A DNA stretch of 64,000 nucleotides from Clostridioides difficile (GCF_001299635.1 NZ_JRHN01000046.1:1-64000), one strand, 5' to 3'; numbered from the stretch's first letter, positions 16,961-27,467 are shown. Numbers and translations: made by a program. The notes: generated by a model not told the origin, from the sequence alone.

Positions 16961-18118
16961 CTACCTCCTACTTTTCATTTTCCACAGTTCTACATTTCTT
17001 TTATCATTTAATATTACTTCTTTTATTAGTAATACTATTGCAAAACTAAATGAAGCCTCTAATAGTAAGTTTTCTGCAAAAGAGTATAGTAAAAATATGA
17101 ATAAAGCTACTAAATACTCTTTCTTATCTTTTTCTATAAAACTTCCTATGCCTTTATACATCAAATACATAAATAATATGCAAGCAATTACTCCTAATAC
17201 ACTAATTATATATATATAAGAACTGTCTAATGGATTAGTTGCTTTTATAGCTGCGCTATATGAATTTCCAAAAGGTTTCATAAAATTTCCTGCTTCAGCT
17301 AAGTATACATGCCAATACTTAGGTCTACTTGCTAATAATCTATTTAATATACTACTCTTAGAAAACATTATACCAATAGCTACACTGGATAAAGTAAGTA
17401 TTATTGGCAACATCTTTACAAGTGTTGGTAGACCTTTTATTTTTTTTATGTTTATCAATCTTATTATTTCTACAAATATTAATCCTGCTAATATAGTAAA
17501 AAAGCCTGTTCTACTATATGTCGTTTGATAAACAAAAAATGCAGAACCAAATAAAATTATTCTATCCCATTTATTATAGTTTTTATATCTTAAGAATATA
17601 TATGCTGCATATATAGTAACCATATGATAAAATACACTATTTGGATTACCAAGCCCAAAATCCATTCTTGTAACAAGCATATCTATATTTTCTATATATC
17701 TATAGTGGACTTCTTGATTAAATACTAATGAAGGAAATAAATTAAATAATAATATAGCTGCTATTAAAAAACATGCAGATATTATTAAGTAACTTTTAAC
17801 TATATATTTATCATCTATTTGTTTAGCTGATACAGCTAGTAATACAATTAATAATATAGCTCCTTCTCTATTTAATACATAAAGTAAGACACAAGCTCCA
17901 ACTAGAAACATTTCTGTTATACTTTTTCTCTTATCAAATAAAAAAAGTAGCATTAGTATTCCTATTGAAGAATAAAATAACGCTGATTTAATCATCCCTA
18001 GATTTATATTTGGGTCAATAAATGATATCATATACTTTCTAAGTACTATGATAAACAAAACAAATATATAAAGATATTTTTTCATCATAATATTTCTATC
18101 ATCGTTTAAAGTCTTCAT
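16961..18118 (-). CDS. Polytopic membrane protein, probable Wzy-like polysaccharide polymerase
   Basis: This 385-residue protein has about 10-12 hydrophobic helices with a larger outer loop (about residues 260-300, containing RPKYWHVYLAEAGNFMKPFG). Two nearby arginine-rich segments (RYIENIDMLVTRMDFG and YSRTG) fit O-antigen polymerases. Sequence conservation in this family is low, so the call depends on topology and on its place between glycosyltransferases. The expected role is to join lipid-linked PSII repeats outside the membrane. It corresponds to CD2777. The start ATG follows AGGGAGAAAG and lies 15 bp after the GT32 gene. Confidence 0.7.
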   Translation of the reverse strand: MKTLNDDRNIMMKKYLYIFVLFIIVLRKYMISFIDPNINLGMIKSALFYSSIGILMLLFLFDKRKSITEMFLVGACVLLYVLNREGAILLIVLLAVSAKQIDDKYIVKSYLIISACFLIAAILLFNLFPSLVFNQEVHYRYIENIDMLVTRMDFGLGNPNSVFYHMVTIYAAYIFLRYKNYNKWDRIILFGSAFFVYQTTYSRTGFFTILAGLIFVEIIRLINIKKIKGLPTLVKMLPIILTLSSVAIGIMFSKSSILNRLLASRPKYWHVYLAEAGNFMKPFGNSYSAAIKATNPLDSSYIYIISVLGVIACILFMYLMYKGIGSFIEKDKKEYLVALFIFLLYSFAENLLLEASFSFAIVLLIKEVILNDKRNVELWKMKSRR

Positions 18119-18133
18119 TTTACTTTCTCCCTT

Positions 18134-18856
18134 TTAGTTTCGTAAAGTATTACTTGCAAATATTTTACAACACTTCCATATCTTATTTGCACCTGTTAAG
18201 TGTTTGCTTTCTAAGAAATAATTTCTCTTTTTAGCCCAACTTTTTCCCCACCAATGTATACCAAAAGTGTTTTCTGTTATACATTCTGGTGTAAAGTCTT
18301 CTTTAAATCCAAAAGGATAAAAATATTCTTTATCATAGACACGAATGCCTTCTTCATAATTATTTGGGTCAATCTTCTTATAATTTTTTTCCATAAGATG
18401 AGTCATTATCTTTGGTATTGTAAACAATGAAGAAGTAAGTACTTCTTTTTCATAATACTCCAATAAGTCTTTTAAAAAAGGATGTCCTTTTTCTACACCT
18501 ATTATAGCACCATTTATATATTCTCTATCATCTTCATACCCACAGATTAGCCTATTATTTTCTAAAAGAGGAGTTATATCCTTTAATATTTGCATATCTG
18601 TATCCATATAAACTCCACCTTGTTCATAGAGTACTTTTATTCTTGTATAATCAGATATGAATGCCCAAAGCTTTCTTTTATAACATTCTTCCAAAAACTT
18701 ATTTCCTTTTATTTCCTTCTCTATATCAAAGTTTTTTTCATTCCACTCTACTATCTCATATTCTGGAAGCTTTTCTTTCCAAGAATTTATACATATATTT
18801 TCTATATTTCCTTTTGGACCACCAAACCATACATAATGTATTTTTTTAGGAATCAA
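18134..18856 (-). CDS. GT32/OCH1-like glycosyltransferase with DXD sugar-binding motif
   Basis: This 240-residue protein starts at TTG (IPKKIHYVWFGG), 7 bp after a strong AGGAGG. The GT32 features are KKIHYVWFGG, a middle ISDYTRIKVLYEQGGVYMDTD (the DXD is MDTDM near residue 88), and a conserved HWWGKSW near the C-terminus. The DXD fold is shared with capsule transferases and with clostridial glucosylating toxins. It probably adds mannose or glucose to the PSII repeat. It lies between the polymerase and manC genes with gaps of 15 and 11 bp, all in one operon. Confidence 0.85.
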   Translation of the reverse strand: MIPKKIHYVWFGGPKGNIENICINSWKEKLPEYEIVEWNEKNFDIEKEIKGNKFLEECYKRKLWAFISDYTRIKVLYEQGGVYMDTDMQILKDITPLLENNRLICGYEDDREYINGAIIGVEKGHPFLKDLLEYYEKEVLTSSLFTIPKIMTHLMEKNYKKIDPNNYEEGIRVYDKEYFYPFGFKEDFTPECITENTFGIHWWGKSWAKKRNYFLESKHLTGANKIWKCCKIFASNTLRN

Positions 18857-18867
18857 ATGAGCACCTC

Positions 18868-19941
18868 CTACATATATTCTTGTCTATCTTCTTCTTTTAA
18901 TTGCTCTACTATCTTTTTGACATCTTGAGCTTTATCTTTTCTACAAACCATAACTGCATCATTTGTAGATACTACTATCAAATCACTAATACCTATTGTC
19001 GATATTAATTTGTCATCTGAATATATAATTGAATTTTTAGTGTCTATGGTAATATTTTCACCTCTTTTGATGTTACCTTCATTATCAGTTGGATATATTG
19101 CACCTAGAGAATCCCAAGACCCAACATCATTCCACCCAAAATCGCCAGGAACTACTATAACATCATTACTTCTTTCCATAATACCATAATCTATGGAAAT
19201 TGATTGTATTGTTGGATATATTTCTTTTATTTTTTCTATTTCTTCCTTTGTACCTAAGTAATTGCTGATTTCTTCTAATTTTTCATATACTTTAGGTAAG
19301 TACCTCTTAAAATCTTCTAATATTTTAGATACCTTCCATACAAACATTCCACTATTCCATACATATTTTTTAGAGTTTACATATTCTTTAGCAATTTCAT
19401 AATTTGGCTTTTCTACAAACTCCACTACTTCATATGCAACATTTTCTATTGTGTTTTCTCTATTAAAATTTATGTATCCATATCCTGTTGATGGAAATGT
19501 AGGCGTTATACCAATAGTTACTAGTTTATCATTGTTTTCCGCTATATAGATAGCTTTTTCTAATATAGATTTAAATTCTTTTTCATCTTTTATATAATGG
19601 TCAGCTGGATATACACACATAACACCATCACCATATTTTTTCATTATGTTAAAAGCTGCAAAACCTATAGCTGCTGCTGTATTTCTGGCACATGGTTCTG
19701 GCAATATGTTGCCATCTAAACATTTATCTTTTACTGTATCCTTTAAAGCTTCCAATTGCTTCTCATTAGTTACTATAAATAAATCGTCTTTTTTTGCTAG
19801 AGAATCTATTCTGTTTATAGTTTCATTTATTAAAGCATCTTCTCCACTTAAATTTATAAGCTGTTTAGGTACTTCTTGTCTACTAAGTGGCCAGAAACGA
19901 GTTCCTCCTCCTCCAGCCATTATGACATTGTATACTTTCAT
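18868..19941 (-). CDS. manC: Mannose-1-phosphate guanylyltransferase
   Basis: The 357-residue enzyme makes GDP-mannose from mannose 1-phosphate and GTP. The nucleotidyltransferase signature GGGGTRFWPLSR with the pyrophosphorylase lysine in VPKQL is at residues 10-28. FVEKPNYEIA near residue 172 and WNDVGSWDSLG near residue 265 are diagnostic. There is no fused phosphomannose isomerase domain, so this is the short, monofunctional type. It supplies the mannose of PSII together with the adjacent phosphohexomutase. It corresponds to CD2779. The start ATG follows AAGGGGAG. Confidence 0.93.
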   Translation of the reverse strand: MKVYNVIMAGGGGTRFWPLSRQEVPKQLINLSGEDALINETINRIDSLAKKDDLFIVTNEKQLEALKDTVKDKCLDGNILPEPCARNTAAAIGFAAFNIMKKYGDGVMCVYPADHYIKDEKEFKSILEKAIYIAENNDKLVTIGITPTFPSTGYGYINFNRENTIENVAYEVVEFVEKPNYEIAKEYVNSKKYVWNSGMFVWKVSKILEDFKRYLPKVYEKLEEISNYLGTKEEIEKIKEIYPTIQSISIDYGIMERSNDVIVVPGDFGWNDVGSWDSLGAIYPTDNEGNIKRGENITIDTKNSIIYSDDKLISTIGISDLIVVSTNDAVMVCRKDKAQDVKKIVEQLKEEDRQEYM

Positions 19942-19962
19942 TGTTTATCTCCCCTTAGCTTT

Positions 19963-21669
19963 TTATATAGAATCCACTACATTTAATATATAAGATATTA
20001 AATTTTTCAATTTTAATTCTACATCTTCTTGGTTGTCTGAGTTTGCTCCAAAGTAAAATTTAATTTTAGGTTCTGTACCTGAAGGTCTTATAGCTATCCA
20101 AGAGCCATCTTCAAGTAAAAATTTAAGTACATCTGATTTAGGTAAATCATCTACTCTATCCTTATAATCCAAAATCTTATCTACTTTTACATCAGCCACA
20201 TTATCTATTTTAACACTTCTAAAGTAAAGCATCATCTCTTTTATTTTTTTTATTCCATCTATACCTTTTAAAGTCACTGACTTTAATTTTTCCTTATAAT
20301 ATCCAAATTTATTATATGTATCTATCATAGCTTCATACAGGTTCATACCTTTTGAAGAATAATATGCTGCCATTTCACATATCATAAGTGAAGATACAAC
20401 ACCATCTTTGTCTCTAGCATGAGTTCCAATTAAGTAACCATAGCTTTCCTCATATCCCATTATAAAGCTTCTATCATTACTTTCTTCAAATTCTTTTATT
20501 TTTTCTCCTATAAATTTAAATCCCGTTAAAGTATTTAAACAATCTACATTATAAGCCTTCGCTATTTTTGCACCTAACTCTGATGTAACTATAGTTTTTA
20601 TTATTGTAGGATTGTTTTTAGGAAGTTTATTTTCTTCAACTAAACTCTCTATTATATATCTAACTAAAAGTGAGCCAACTTGATTTCCATTTAAGACTAT
20701 ATATTCACCACTTGAATCTTTTACAACAACCCCTACTCTATCACAATCAGGGTCTGTTCCTATTACCAAATCAGTATTATTACTCTTTGCCATTTCAATA
20801 GCTATATTAAATACTGACTTTTCCTCAGGATTAGGATACTTAACTGTTGAAAAATTAGAATCTGGTAATTCTTGTTCCTTAACCACCATCACATTTTCAA
20901 ATCCACATTCATTTAAGACTCTTCTTACTGGCTTATTTCCAGTTCCATGAATAGGTGTATATATTATTTTTAATTTTTTACCATATTCATTTATTATATT
21001 TTGTCTTAACGCTTGCTTCTTAACAGCTTTTATAAATTCGTCATCTACTTCATTATCTAATATAGTTATTAAATCTTTAGATAAAGCTTCTTTAAAATCT
21101 AAACTCTTAATAACACTGTAATCATCAATCTTATTAACTTCTGCTATTATATCATTTGCCATATCTATACAGATTTGACCCCCCTCTGAGTCATATACCT
21201 TATATCCATTGTACTCTTTAGGATTGTGACTTGCTGTTATTACTACGCCCATAGCACACTTTAAGTATCTAACAGCAAAAGAAAGTTCTGGTGTAGGCTT
21301 TAATTCTTCAAAAATATAAGCCTTTACACCATAAGCACTTAGAGTCTTTGCTACTTCTATACAAAACTCTCTCGACATGTATCTACTATCATGTGCTATA
21401 ACTATTCCCTTTTGTTTTCCTTCTTCACCTTGAGTCTTTATGATATAATTTAAAACTCCAAGTGTCGCACGTCTAACAGTATAAATATTGATTCTATTAG
21501 TTCCCGCTCCTATTATACCTCTTAAACCACCTGTTCCAAACTCTAAGTTTTTGTAGAATCTATCTTGTATTTCTTTTTCATCATCTTTTATGCTTAATAG
21601 CTCATTTTTCGTTTGTTCATCAAAATAAGGAGAATTCAACCACATTTCATAATTATTCTTATAATCCAT
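19963..21669 (-). CDS. pgm2: Phosphoglucomutase/phosphomannomutase
   Basis: This 568-residue alpha-D-phosphohexomutase interconverts hexose 6- and 1-phosphates. It carries the phosphoserine loop [11 protein letters not shown] near residue 143, the magnesium loop [10 protein letters not shown] near 305, the sugar-binding GYEESYG near 405 and the phosphate-binding [12 protein letters not shown] near 530. This is the longer, PGM2-like subfamily. It gives mannose 1-phosphate for ManC and/or glucose 1-phosphate for UDP-glucose. The name pgm2 is used for this locus in C. difficile. It lies 21 bp before manC. The start ATG follows GAAAGG. Confidence 0.92.
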   Translation of the reverse strand: MDYKNNYEMWLNSPYFDEQTKNELLSIKDDEKEIQDRFYKNLEFGTGGLRGIIGAGTNRINIYTVRRATLGVLNYIIKTQGEEGKQKGIVIAHDSRYMSREFCIEVAKTLSAYGVKAYIFEELKPTPELSFAVRYLKCAMGVVITASHNPKEYNGYKVYDSEGGQICIDMANDIIAEVNKIDDYSVIKSLDFKEALSKDLITILDNEVDDEFIKAVKKQALRQNIINEYGKKLKIIYTPIHGTGNKPVRRVLNECGFENVMVVKEQELPDSNFSTVKYPNPEEKSVFNIAIEMAKSNNTDLVIGTDPDCDRVGVVVKDSSGEYIVLNGNQVGSLLVRYIIESLVEENKLPKNNPTIIKTIVTSELGAKIAKAYNVDCLNTLTGFKFIGEKIKEFEESNDRSFIMGYEESYGYLIGTHARDKDGVVSSLMICEMAAYYSSKGMNLYEAMIDTYNKFGYYKEKLKSVTLKGIDGIKKIKEMMLYFRSVKIDNVADVKVDKILDYKDRVDDLPKSDVLKFLLEDGSWIAIRPSGTEPKIKFYFGANSDNQEDVELKLKNLISYILNVVDSI

Positions 21670-21714
21670 ATTTTCATCCTTTCTGACTTTATTTTAATTT
21701 TCTAATGTAAGTGT

Positions 21715-23271
21715 CTATCTTTTAAGTAGTTTTTGTTTTCCTTTTCTTAAAAATTCAAAAGCTAAGTCCATCTCTTCTACTTTAAATAAAACTATCAATA
21801 TCGTATATACAGAAGCTCCACCTAATACTCCTACTCCAACTGATATGATTTCTTTAATTGTTCCTGCACCCATAAATGCATATAGGTTATTATATATCAA
21901 TAAAGTGACTACTGCCATTACTCCTGATGCTACCAAACTTTTTAGACCAGTCTTTATAATTTTATCTCCTCCAAAATATCCATTTTTCTTTTTAAGAGAT
22001 ATAAACAATAATATAACTGTAATTATATTTGAAGTACTAGTGGATATAGCAATACCTGCATGACCAAGTGGTCTTATCAATATTAAATTAAGAACTATAT
22101 TTATTATTAAAGCTATACTTCCATTTATCATTGGTGTCTTTGTATCTGCAAGAGAGTAAAATGCCCTATATAAAACATCTCTTACTCCACACGCTAATAA
22201 ACCTAGTGAATATAATCTAAGTGCTATAGATGTAAGGTCTGTTGATAATGCGTCGAATTTACCTCTTTGGAATAAGATTCTAACTAAAGGTTCTGCTAAT
22301 ATGATAGCTCCAATAGATATAGGAAGCACCACCAATATGATACAGTTAGATGATTTTACAATAGTACTTATAAATCCTTCTTTATTATCTTTACCTGACA
22401 TCTTTGCTAGCTTAGGATATATAACTGTTATTATTGATGTTACGAATAATGCCATAACAAACTCATTTAGTCTATTTGCATAGTTAAGAGCTGACAACTT
22501 TCCATCCCCTAAAGTCGTTGCCAATAACCTGTCGACAAATATATTTAACTGTCCAACAGCTACCCCTATTAACATAGGTAATACTAGATTAACTAATTCT
22601 TTTATAGACTCATCCTTAAAATTTATATATGGCTTATACTTGTAGGACTTCTTAAACGCAAATGGCAACTGAAATAATAGTTGACTTGCCATAGCAATCA
22701 GTGCTCCCGCTGGTAGTATCCATACATTTTTGCCTGCACTTAATGCTATTGCTGCTATTATTATAATATTATATGGAATTCCTATAAGACCAGGAATTAC
22801 GAAACTGTCATTCACCTGTAAAAATGAACTAAATATTTTACTTCCACTCAGGAATAGAACTCCTGAAATCATTATTTTAGTAAATAGTATTGCTGCTTGG
22901 AACTTAGCAGGGTCATTTCTAAATCCTGCTGCAAATACTGTAACAAATTGCTCTGTAAATAAAAGCCCAAGAATAGCTATTATTATAGCCATTATATAGC
23001 ATATATTTAAAACATTATTAGTAAATTTTAAAGCACCTTCATCTCCAAGTCTTTTCTTTGTTTCAAAGTACATAGGTATATAAGTTGTAGCAATTGCAGA
23101 GCCTATGACTGCTATGATTAAACCAGGTATATTTAATGTTAATACAAATACGTCTGCATACATACCTGTCCCATAGAAATTTGCAAGTACAAGTTCTCTA
23201 AGGAAACCTAATACTTTTGAAAACATAGTGGCTGCCATAATCCACAATGCTGCTTTAGCTGTTTTTGACAT
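21715..23271 (-). CDS. mviN: MviN/MurJ-family lipid-linked oligosaccharide flippase
   Basis: The 518-residue protein has about 14 membrane helices and the MOP-superfamily MurJ signature at the start (KVLGFLRELVLANFYGTG). A charged cavity is suggested by RDVLYRAFYSLADT near residue 365. In this locus it is assumed to flip the lipid-linked PSII repeat outwards rather than serve only peptidoglycan lipid II, and mviN has been reported as needed for PSII display in C. difficile. It is the first gene of the PSII operon, 45 bp before pgm2. The start ATG follows AAGGAGAAAG. No strong promoter was found in the 113 bp upstream. Confidence 0.9.
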   Translation of the reverse strand: MSKTAKAALWIMAATMFSKVLGFLRELVLANFYGTGMYADVFVLTLNIPGLIIAVIGSAIATTYIPMYFETKKRLGDEGALKFTNNVLNICYIMAIIIAILGLLFTEQFVTVFAAGFRNDPAKFQAAILFTKIMISGVLFLSGSKIFSSFLQVNDSFVIPGLIGIPYNIIIIAAIALSAGKNVWILPAGALIAMASQLLFQLPFAFKKSYKYKPYINFKDESIKELVNLVLPMLIGVAVGQLNIFVDRLLATTLGDGKLSALNYANRLNEFVMALFVTSIITVIYPKLAKMSGKDNKEGFISTIVKSSNCIILVVLPISIGAIILAEPLVRILFQRGKFDALSTDLTSIALRLYSLGLLACGVRDVLYRAFYSLADTKTPMINGSIALIINIVLNLILIRPLGHAGIAISTSTSNIITVILLFISLKKKNGYFGGDKIIKTGLKSLVASGVMAVVTLLIYNNLYAFMGAGTIKEIISVGVGVLGGASVYTILIVLFKVEEMDLAFEFLRKGKQKLLKR

Positions 23272-23384
23272 TTTCTTTCTCCTTATCTATTTAAACTCTA
23301 AAAGTAGAACTTTTAAAACTGCTTATAAACATTATTCTGATTAAATAAATTTAACCTATGAAAAGCTTCCTTATAAATTAAAGA

Positions 23385-24440
23385 CTATATTGAATCATAT
23401 CTAAGTGCCCTAAATGTAATCAATAGCAATAATAGTATTAATATTATACAAGATAAGGATGTTAGATTAAATATACTCTTTAATAGACTATAATCCCCTA
23501 CTGCATATCCAACTTCAACTACCTCATTTATATTGTTACTTTTTAAGAATTTATCTTGTGTACTACTTAAGTTATCACTACAAATCAGTATTGGCATATT
23601 TTCTTTAGCTGATACTACTCCTAAAGAAATATATTCATTTACATCAGACCTACTACCAAAGTCTAAACTAGCAGTATATATTTTCTTTATATCTTTTTCA
23701 TTATAAAACTTCTTTATTAAATCGATATTTGTACTTGATTTATTTATTTGCTTTATACCTTCTATATTCTTTAAGCTAGAATCAACTTCTGCAATAAACT
23801 CTTTTGAATCACCTAGTGCATATATTGTTTCAAGGTCTTTACCTTTTAGGAAATCAATTTGTTCTTCAAAACCTTCATCTTTAGCCCATATTATTGGCAT
23901 TCCATTTTTAGCGGCATAAGAATATACAGATATGGCATTCTCTAATCCTACAGTTGAGCTAAGTAAAAATACCTTATCGAACCCTACAGTTCTATACATT
24001 TCTCTAGCTATCTTTAAGGATGTATCATATCTGTCTTTTCCTCTTATTCTTTCAACTTTCATTCCCATTCTTTCTATAGTACGCTCAGCATCTTTAGATA
24101 CTGCTTTTAAACCACCTATTATTGTAACTTTCTCTGTACCTAGTTCTTTTAGATAATTTCTTGTTACTCTCCCAAGATTTTTACTCTTAGTTACAACTAT
24201 TGGGGCATTTTTTAAATAGGCTAAAGGTGTTGCACTTATACTATCTACAATTGAATCTTCATTTACAAGAATTACTTCCTTAGAACTCTTAAATACTCTT
24301 TTATTTAACTCTGTAGAAATCTCTGGTATACTTCCTTCTATTAACTCTTCCTTAGGATTTGCATCTGCAAATACTCCTATCGTACTAGAAATAGAGATTA
24401 ATAAAACTAACGATAATATAGTAGAAATTTTTTTAATCAT
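23385..24440 (-). CDS. cwp7: Cwp7, minimal CWB2 protein with a C-terminal membrane segment
   Basis: The 351-residue protein has a signal peptide (cleavage near VFA/DAN, residue 26) and three CWB2 repeats over about residues 35-320 (TIIGGLKAVSKDAE, RIRGKDRYDTS, LKNIEGIKQINKSS). There is no added effector domain. The third repeat is degenerate and lacks the usual RLxGxxRxxTN sequence. A strongly hydrophobic segment at about 322-344 (CIILILLLLLITF) with a basic end (RALRYD) could be a membrane anchor, unlike other Cwps here. It lies between the PSII genes and the initiating transferase, and a terminator separates it from the latter. It matches CD2782. Confidence 0.85.
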   Translation of the reverse strand: MIKKISTILSLVLLISISSTIGVFADANPKEELIEGSIPEISTELNKRVFKSSKEVILVNEDSIVDSISATPLAYLKNAPIVVTKSKNLGRVTRNYLKELGTEKVTIIGGLKAVSKDAERTIERMGMKVERIRGKDRYDTSLKIAREMYRTVGFDKVFLLSSTVGLENAISVYSYAAKNGMPIIWAKDEGFEEQIDFLKGKDLETIYALGDSKEFIAEVDSSLKNIEGIKQINKSSTNIDLIKKFYNEKDIKKIYTASLDFGSRSDVNEYISLGVVSAKENMPILICSDNLSSTQDKFLKSNNINEVVEVGYAVGDYSLLKSIFNLTSLSCIILILLLLLITFRALRYDSI

Positions 24441-24480
24441 AAGTTCTCATTCCTTTTCTTTTTTTGTATTTTTTGACAAT

Positions 24481-24508
24481 AAAAAAGCTCTTTTTTAAAG
24501 AGCTTTTT
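24481..24508 (-). terminator. Terminator after the initiating sugar-phosphate transferase gene
   Basis: AAAAAGCTCTTT pairs with AAAGAGCTTTTT around a 3-4 nt loop and is followed by TTTTATTG on the minus strand. It lies between the transferase stop codon and the cwp7 start. Confidence 0.8.
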
Positions 24509-24536
24509 CATTGATTAGTAATCTAATATTTTAAAA

Positions 24537-25223
24537 TTATCTAGCTCCATCTCCTGTCAATACTACTTTAACAGTTTTAAAGAGTATCTTAAAGTCAAGT
24601 AATATACTCCTATTTTTTATATAGTAAATATCTTCTTTAAGTTTTTCTTCAGGAGTGATTTCGTATCCACCATTTACTTGTGCCCAACCTGTAAGTCCAG
24701 GTTTTATAGCAAGCCTGTTGATAAATCCAGGTATTTCCTCATTAAATTGAACAGTAAAGTTTGGTCTTTCTGGTCTAGGACCTATTAAGCCCATATCCCC
24801 CTTTAATATATTAAACAGCTGTGGAATCTCATCAATTCTAGTTTTCCTAATAAACTTTCCAACCTTAGTTATTCTAGGATCATCTTTTTCAGCCCATTGT
24901 GCGCCAAATTTTTCTGCGTCTGTTCTCATAGATCTTAATTTATATATATAGAATCTTCTTCCGCATTTTCCTAGTCTTTCTTGCTTATAAGTTATTGGTC
25001 CTTTGTCCTCTATTTTAATAAGAATTCCAAATATTGCTATTAAAGGTAAACCTATCACAAGTCCTATTATAGATAAAACTAAATCCATAATTCTCTGGTA
25101 CAAGTCAAATAAAACTGTTCCTTTTACTATGCTATAGTCAATCTCGCTTGCAATTTCCTTATCTGCCCCTGGATAGCTTTTAACTTTAGGTATTTCACAT
25201 TCATCATTAGTATATCCAGACAT
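24537..25223 (-). CDS. Undecaprenyl-phosphate sugar-1-phosphate transferase (initiating polyprenyl transferase)
   Basis: The ATG of MSGYTND follows ATGGAGG, so the earlier ATG is part of the ribosome-binding site; the product is 228 residues. A membrane helix at about 40-65 (LVLSIIGLVIGLPLIAIFG) precedes the bacterial sugar transferase domain (PF02397). That domain has KQERLGKCGRRFYIYKLRSM, RIDEIPQLFNILKGDM, LIGPRPE and KPGLTGWAQV. This family starts polymer synthesis by moving sugar 1-phosphate from a UDP-sugar to undecaprenyl phosphate on the inner membrane face. It is set apart from the main PSII operon by cwp7 and a terminator, but is the best candidate to prime PSII. It corresponds to CD2783. 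Confidence 0.9.
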   Translation of the reverse strand: MSGYTNDECEIPKVKSYPGADKEIASEIDYSIVKGTVLFDLYQRIMDLVLSIIGLVIGLPLIAIFGILIKIEDKGPITYKQERLGKCGRRFYIYKLRSMRTDAEKFGAQWAEKDDPRITKVGKFIRKTRIDEIPQLFNILKGDMGLIGPRPERPNFTVQFNEEIPGFINRLAIKPGLTGWAQVNGGYEITPEEKLKEDIYYIKNRSILLDFKILFKTVKVVLTGDGAR

Positions 25224-25369
25224 AGTTACCTCCATATTGGAATAAAAATTTTTTTAATTCTTAATTTCAACTTATTTCTATCTTATTTTTGACTTATTTC
25301 TATATTATACTCAATAATGAGCAGATTATCAATACAATAAACGTCATTGTAAACAATTTGATTCTTTAC

Positions 25370-25425
25370 AAAAATATATCATCCCTTGTTATATTTTACA
25401 TTATAACAGGAGATGATATATTTTG
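25370..25425 (-). terminator. Terminator of cwp6
   Basis: ATATATCATC pairs with GATGATATAT, and TGTTATA with TATAACA inside it, with an A run before and a T run after on the minus strand. It lies 18 bp beyond the cwp6 stop codon. Confidence 0.8.
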
Positions 25426-25442
25426 CTTTAATATTTTTTGTT

Positions 25443-27467
25443 TTATTTTACAGATTCTTCTATTCCTATTCCAATTTGAGTTCCCATTGTTTTTACTTTT
25501 TCAGAAGTATTTAACTTATCCATATCGCTCTTATTGTCTATAAATGCACATTCGACAAGTATTGCTGGGTAATTATTGTTTCTTAAAACATATAGGTAAT
25601 CATTTCCATTTGCAAGTGTTCTTGTTTTAATTCCTCTATTTTGCATGTTAAATTTTTCTAATATTCTTTTTAATATATTTGATGCAGCAGTCTTAGTTTT
25701 CCCACCATTTTTATCTTTTACTTTATAAAAAATTTCTACACCATTACCTGCACCATTAGATGCATTGTAATGTATACTTGTAAATAAATCTGGTTTTATA
25801 GTATTTGATAAAGTTGTTCTTTCTCCTAGAGCCATTGTTTTATCTGTATCTCTAGTCATAACAACATTTACACCTTTTGAACGTAGATATTCAGTAGTTG
25901 CTAACGCTGTATCAAGAGTATATTTCTTTTCTTGTGCTCCACCATTTAATCCACTTGTTGCTCCTGAATCAGAACCCCCATGACCTGGGTCAATCACTAC
26001 AGTTTTTCCTGTAGCATCTCCTGGATTTTCTGGCTCTGTAGGTGAATTATGTTTTGATAGACTAGATGCTATAGAACTTATAACACTATCTTTCATTCCA
26101 TCACCTATTTGATATACTGTTCCTGCTGTTTTTTCTGATAAATTTGTAGTATGGTATGCAGAAACATAAGTTTTTGGAGTTATAAGTATAGGAGCTTTTA
26201 ATTTAGCCGCTAAAGGTCCAGCTGTTATTGAGTCAACTATTATGTCAGATTTTGCAACTAACATTGCACTCAACTCTTGGTCTGGATAGAAAGTCTTAAT
26301 TACATTTGCATTTGTTTCATGTCTATCTGCACCAGAAACTCTATTTTTTGAAGCTCCATTTTTTGCTATTTTAGATATTTGGTCTATAAGTTTTGATGAT
26401 AAGCTTTGGCTACCACCTATATAATAAGCTTCCTCTAGACCTTGTGAAGATAACCAATCATATGTACTTTGTGGTACAGAATCTTTATTAGATAATATTA
26501 TAGGTTGTTGGTCTTCACCTGCTTTTGGTGAAATGTTAAGAGCATCATATTCACCAGCATAACCATTTGCTATGTATATTTTATTAACATCATGGTACTT
26601 ATCTATTTCTTTTGCTATAAGTAAAGATGTTTCGTGTCTATCAACACCACCAATACGAGTTACATTCACATCTACAGCAGATTTAATTTGAGATACTGCT
26701 TTTTGTGAAACTGAACCATCATCACCAATGATTATTACATCACTTGGATTTAGACGTTTTAATTCTGCCTTTGTACTTTCTGGTATATCATCTTTATTTG
26801 CAAGTAATATTGGTGCATCATAAGTAGAAGCAAGTGGAGTAGCTGTTATTCCGTCTGCTGCCAGTTCTCCATTAACTATTACAACCTTATTAGCTCCATC
26901 TTTCCAACCTTGTTTACTTATCTCAACAGCAGTTTCAAATCTAGTAGCTCCTGCAAGTTTTTTTACTGGTGCAGAAGTTTTTCTCATATATTCGTTTACT
27001 GCTTTTGTTGAATTTGCATCACTTATTATAAATTCTTGTGTAACATCATAATCTTTAAGATTTAATCCCATAGATTCTAAATCTTCTTTGTTTAAAACTT
27101 TTTGTTCATCTTTACCATTTACTTTTATGCTTTGAAGTTCCCATACATTTAAGTATTCTGGGTCTTTATTATAATTTATTACACCTTCATATGTATCTGT
27201 CTTTTCATTGTAATTTAAAGTAGCTTCAAGTGGCATATCATAACACATAAAATTTAATGTTATCGAATCAGCATTTAACTTTTCTTTAAACTTTACACTT
27301 GCATTCGATTTACTTCCTAACACTACACTTTTTCTTTGTAAATTTATATTAATATCTGAATTAGATTCTGTATTTGCAGTAGTATTTTCCGCTGCTAAAG
27401 CCACGTTTGGTGCCACCATTGCTATAGACAACATTCCTGTTGCTAATAATTTTGTACTCTTTTTCAT
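25443..27467 (-). CDS. cwp6: Cwp6, N-acetylmuramoyl-L-alanine amidase with CWB2 anchor
   Basis: The 674-residue product has a signal peptide (cleavage near ALA/AEN, residue 26) and an uncharacterised N-terminal region of about 130 residues. Three CWB2 repeats at about 168-470 are followed by an Amidase_3 domain at about 485-674. The zinc ligands and catalytic residue are visible: His in DPGHGG, Glu in QEKKYTL, His in SIHYNAS and Glu in LVECAF. It cuts the amide bond between MurNAc and L-Ala and is anchored to PSII through CWB2. It has its own promoter with WalR-type boxes and a terminator. The start ATG follows AGGGGGG. It matches CD2784. Confidence 0.92.
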   Translation of the reverse strand: MKKSTKLLATGMLSIAMVAPNVALAAENTTANTESNSDININLQRKSVVLGSKSNASVKFKEKLNADSITLNFMCYDMPLEATLNYNEKTDTYEGVINYNKDPEYLNVWELQSIKVNGKDEQKVLNKEDLESMGLNLKDYDVTQEFIISDANSTKAVNEYMRKTSAPVKKLAGATRFETAVEISKQGWKDGANKVVIVNGELAADGITATPLASTYDAPILLANKDDIPESTKAELKRLNPSDVIIIGDDGSVSQKAVSQIKSAVDVNVTRIGGVDRHETSLLIAKEIDKYHDVNKIYIANGYAGEYDALNISPKAGEDQQPIILSNKDSVPQSTYDWLSSQGLEEAYYIGGSQSLSSKLIDQISKIAKNGASKNRVSGADRHETNANVIKTFYPDQELSAMLVAKSDIIVDSITAGPLAAKLKAPILITPKTYVSAYHTTNLSEKTAGTVYQIGDGMKDSVISSIASSLSKHNSPTEPENPGDATGKTVVIDPGHGGSDSGATSGLNGGAQEKKYTLDTALATTEYLRSKGVNVVMTRDTDKTMALGERTTLSNTIKPDLFTSIHYNASNGAGNGVEIFYKVKDKNGGKTKTAASNILKRILEKFNMQNRGIKTRTLANGNDYLYVLRNNNYPAILVECAFIDNKSDMDKLNTSEKVKTMGTQIGIGIEESVK

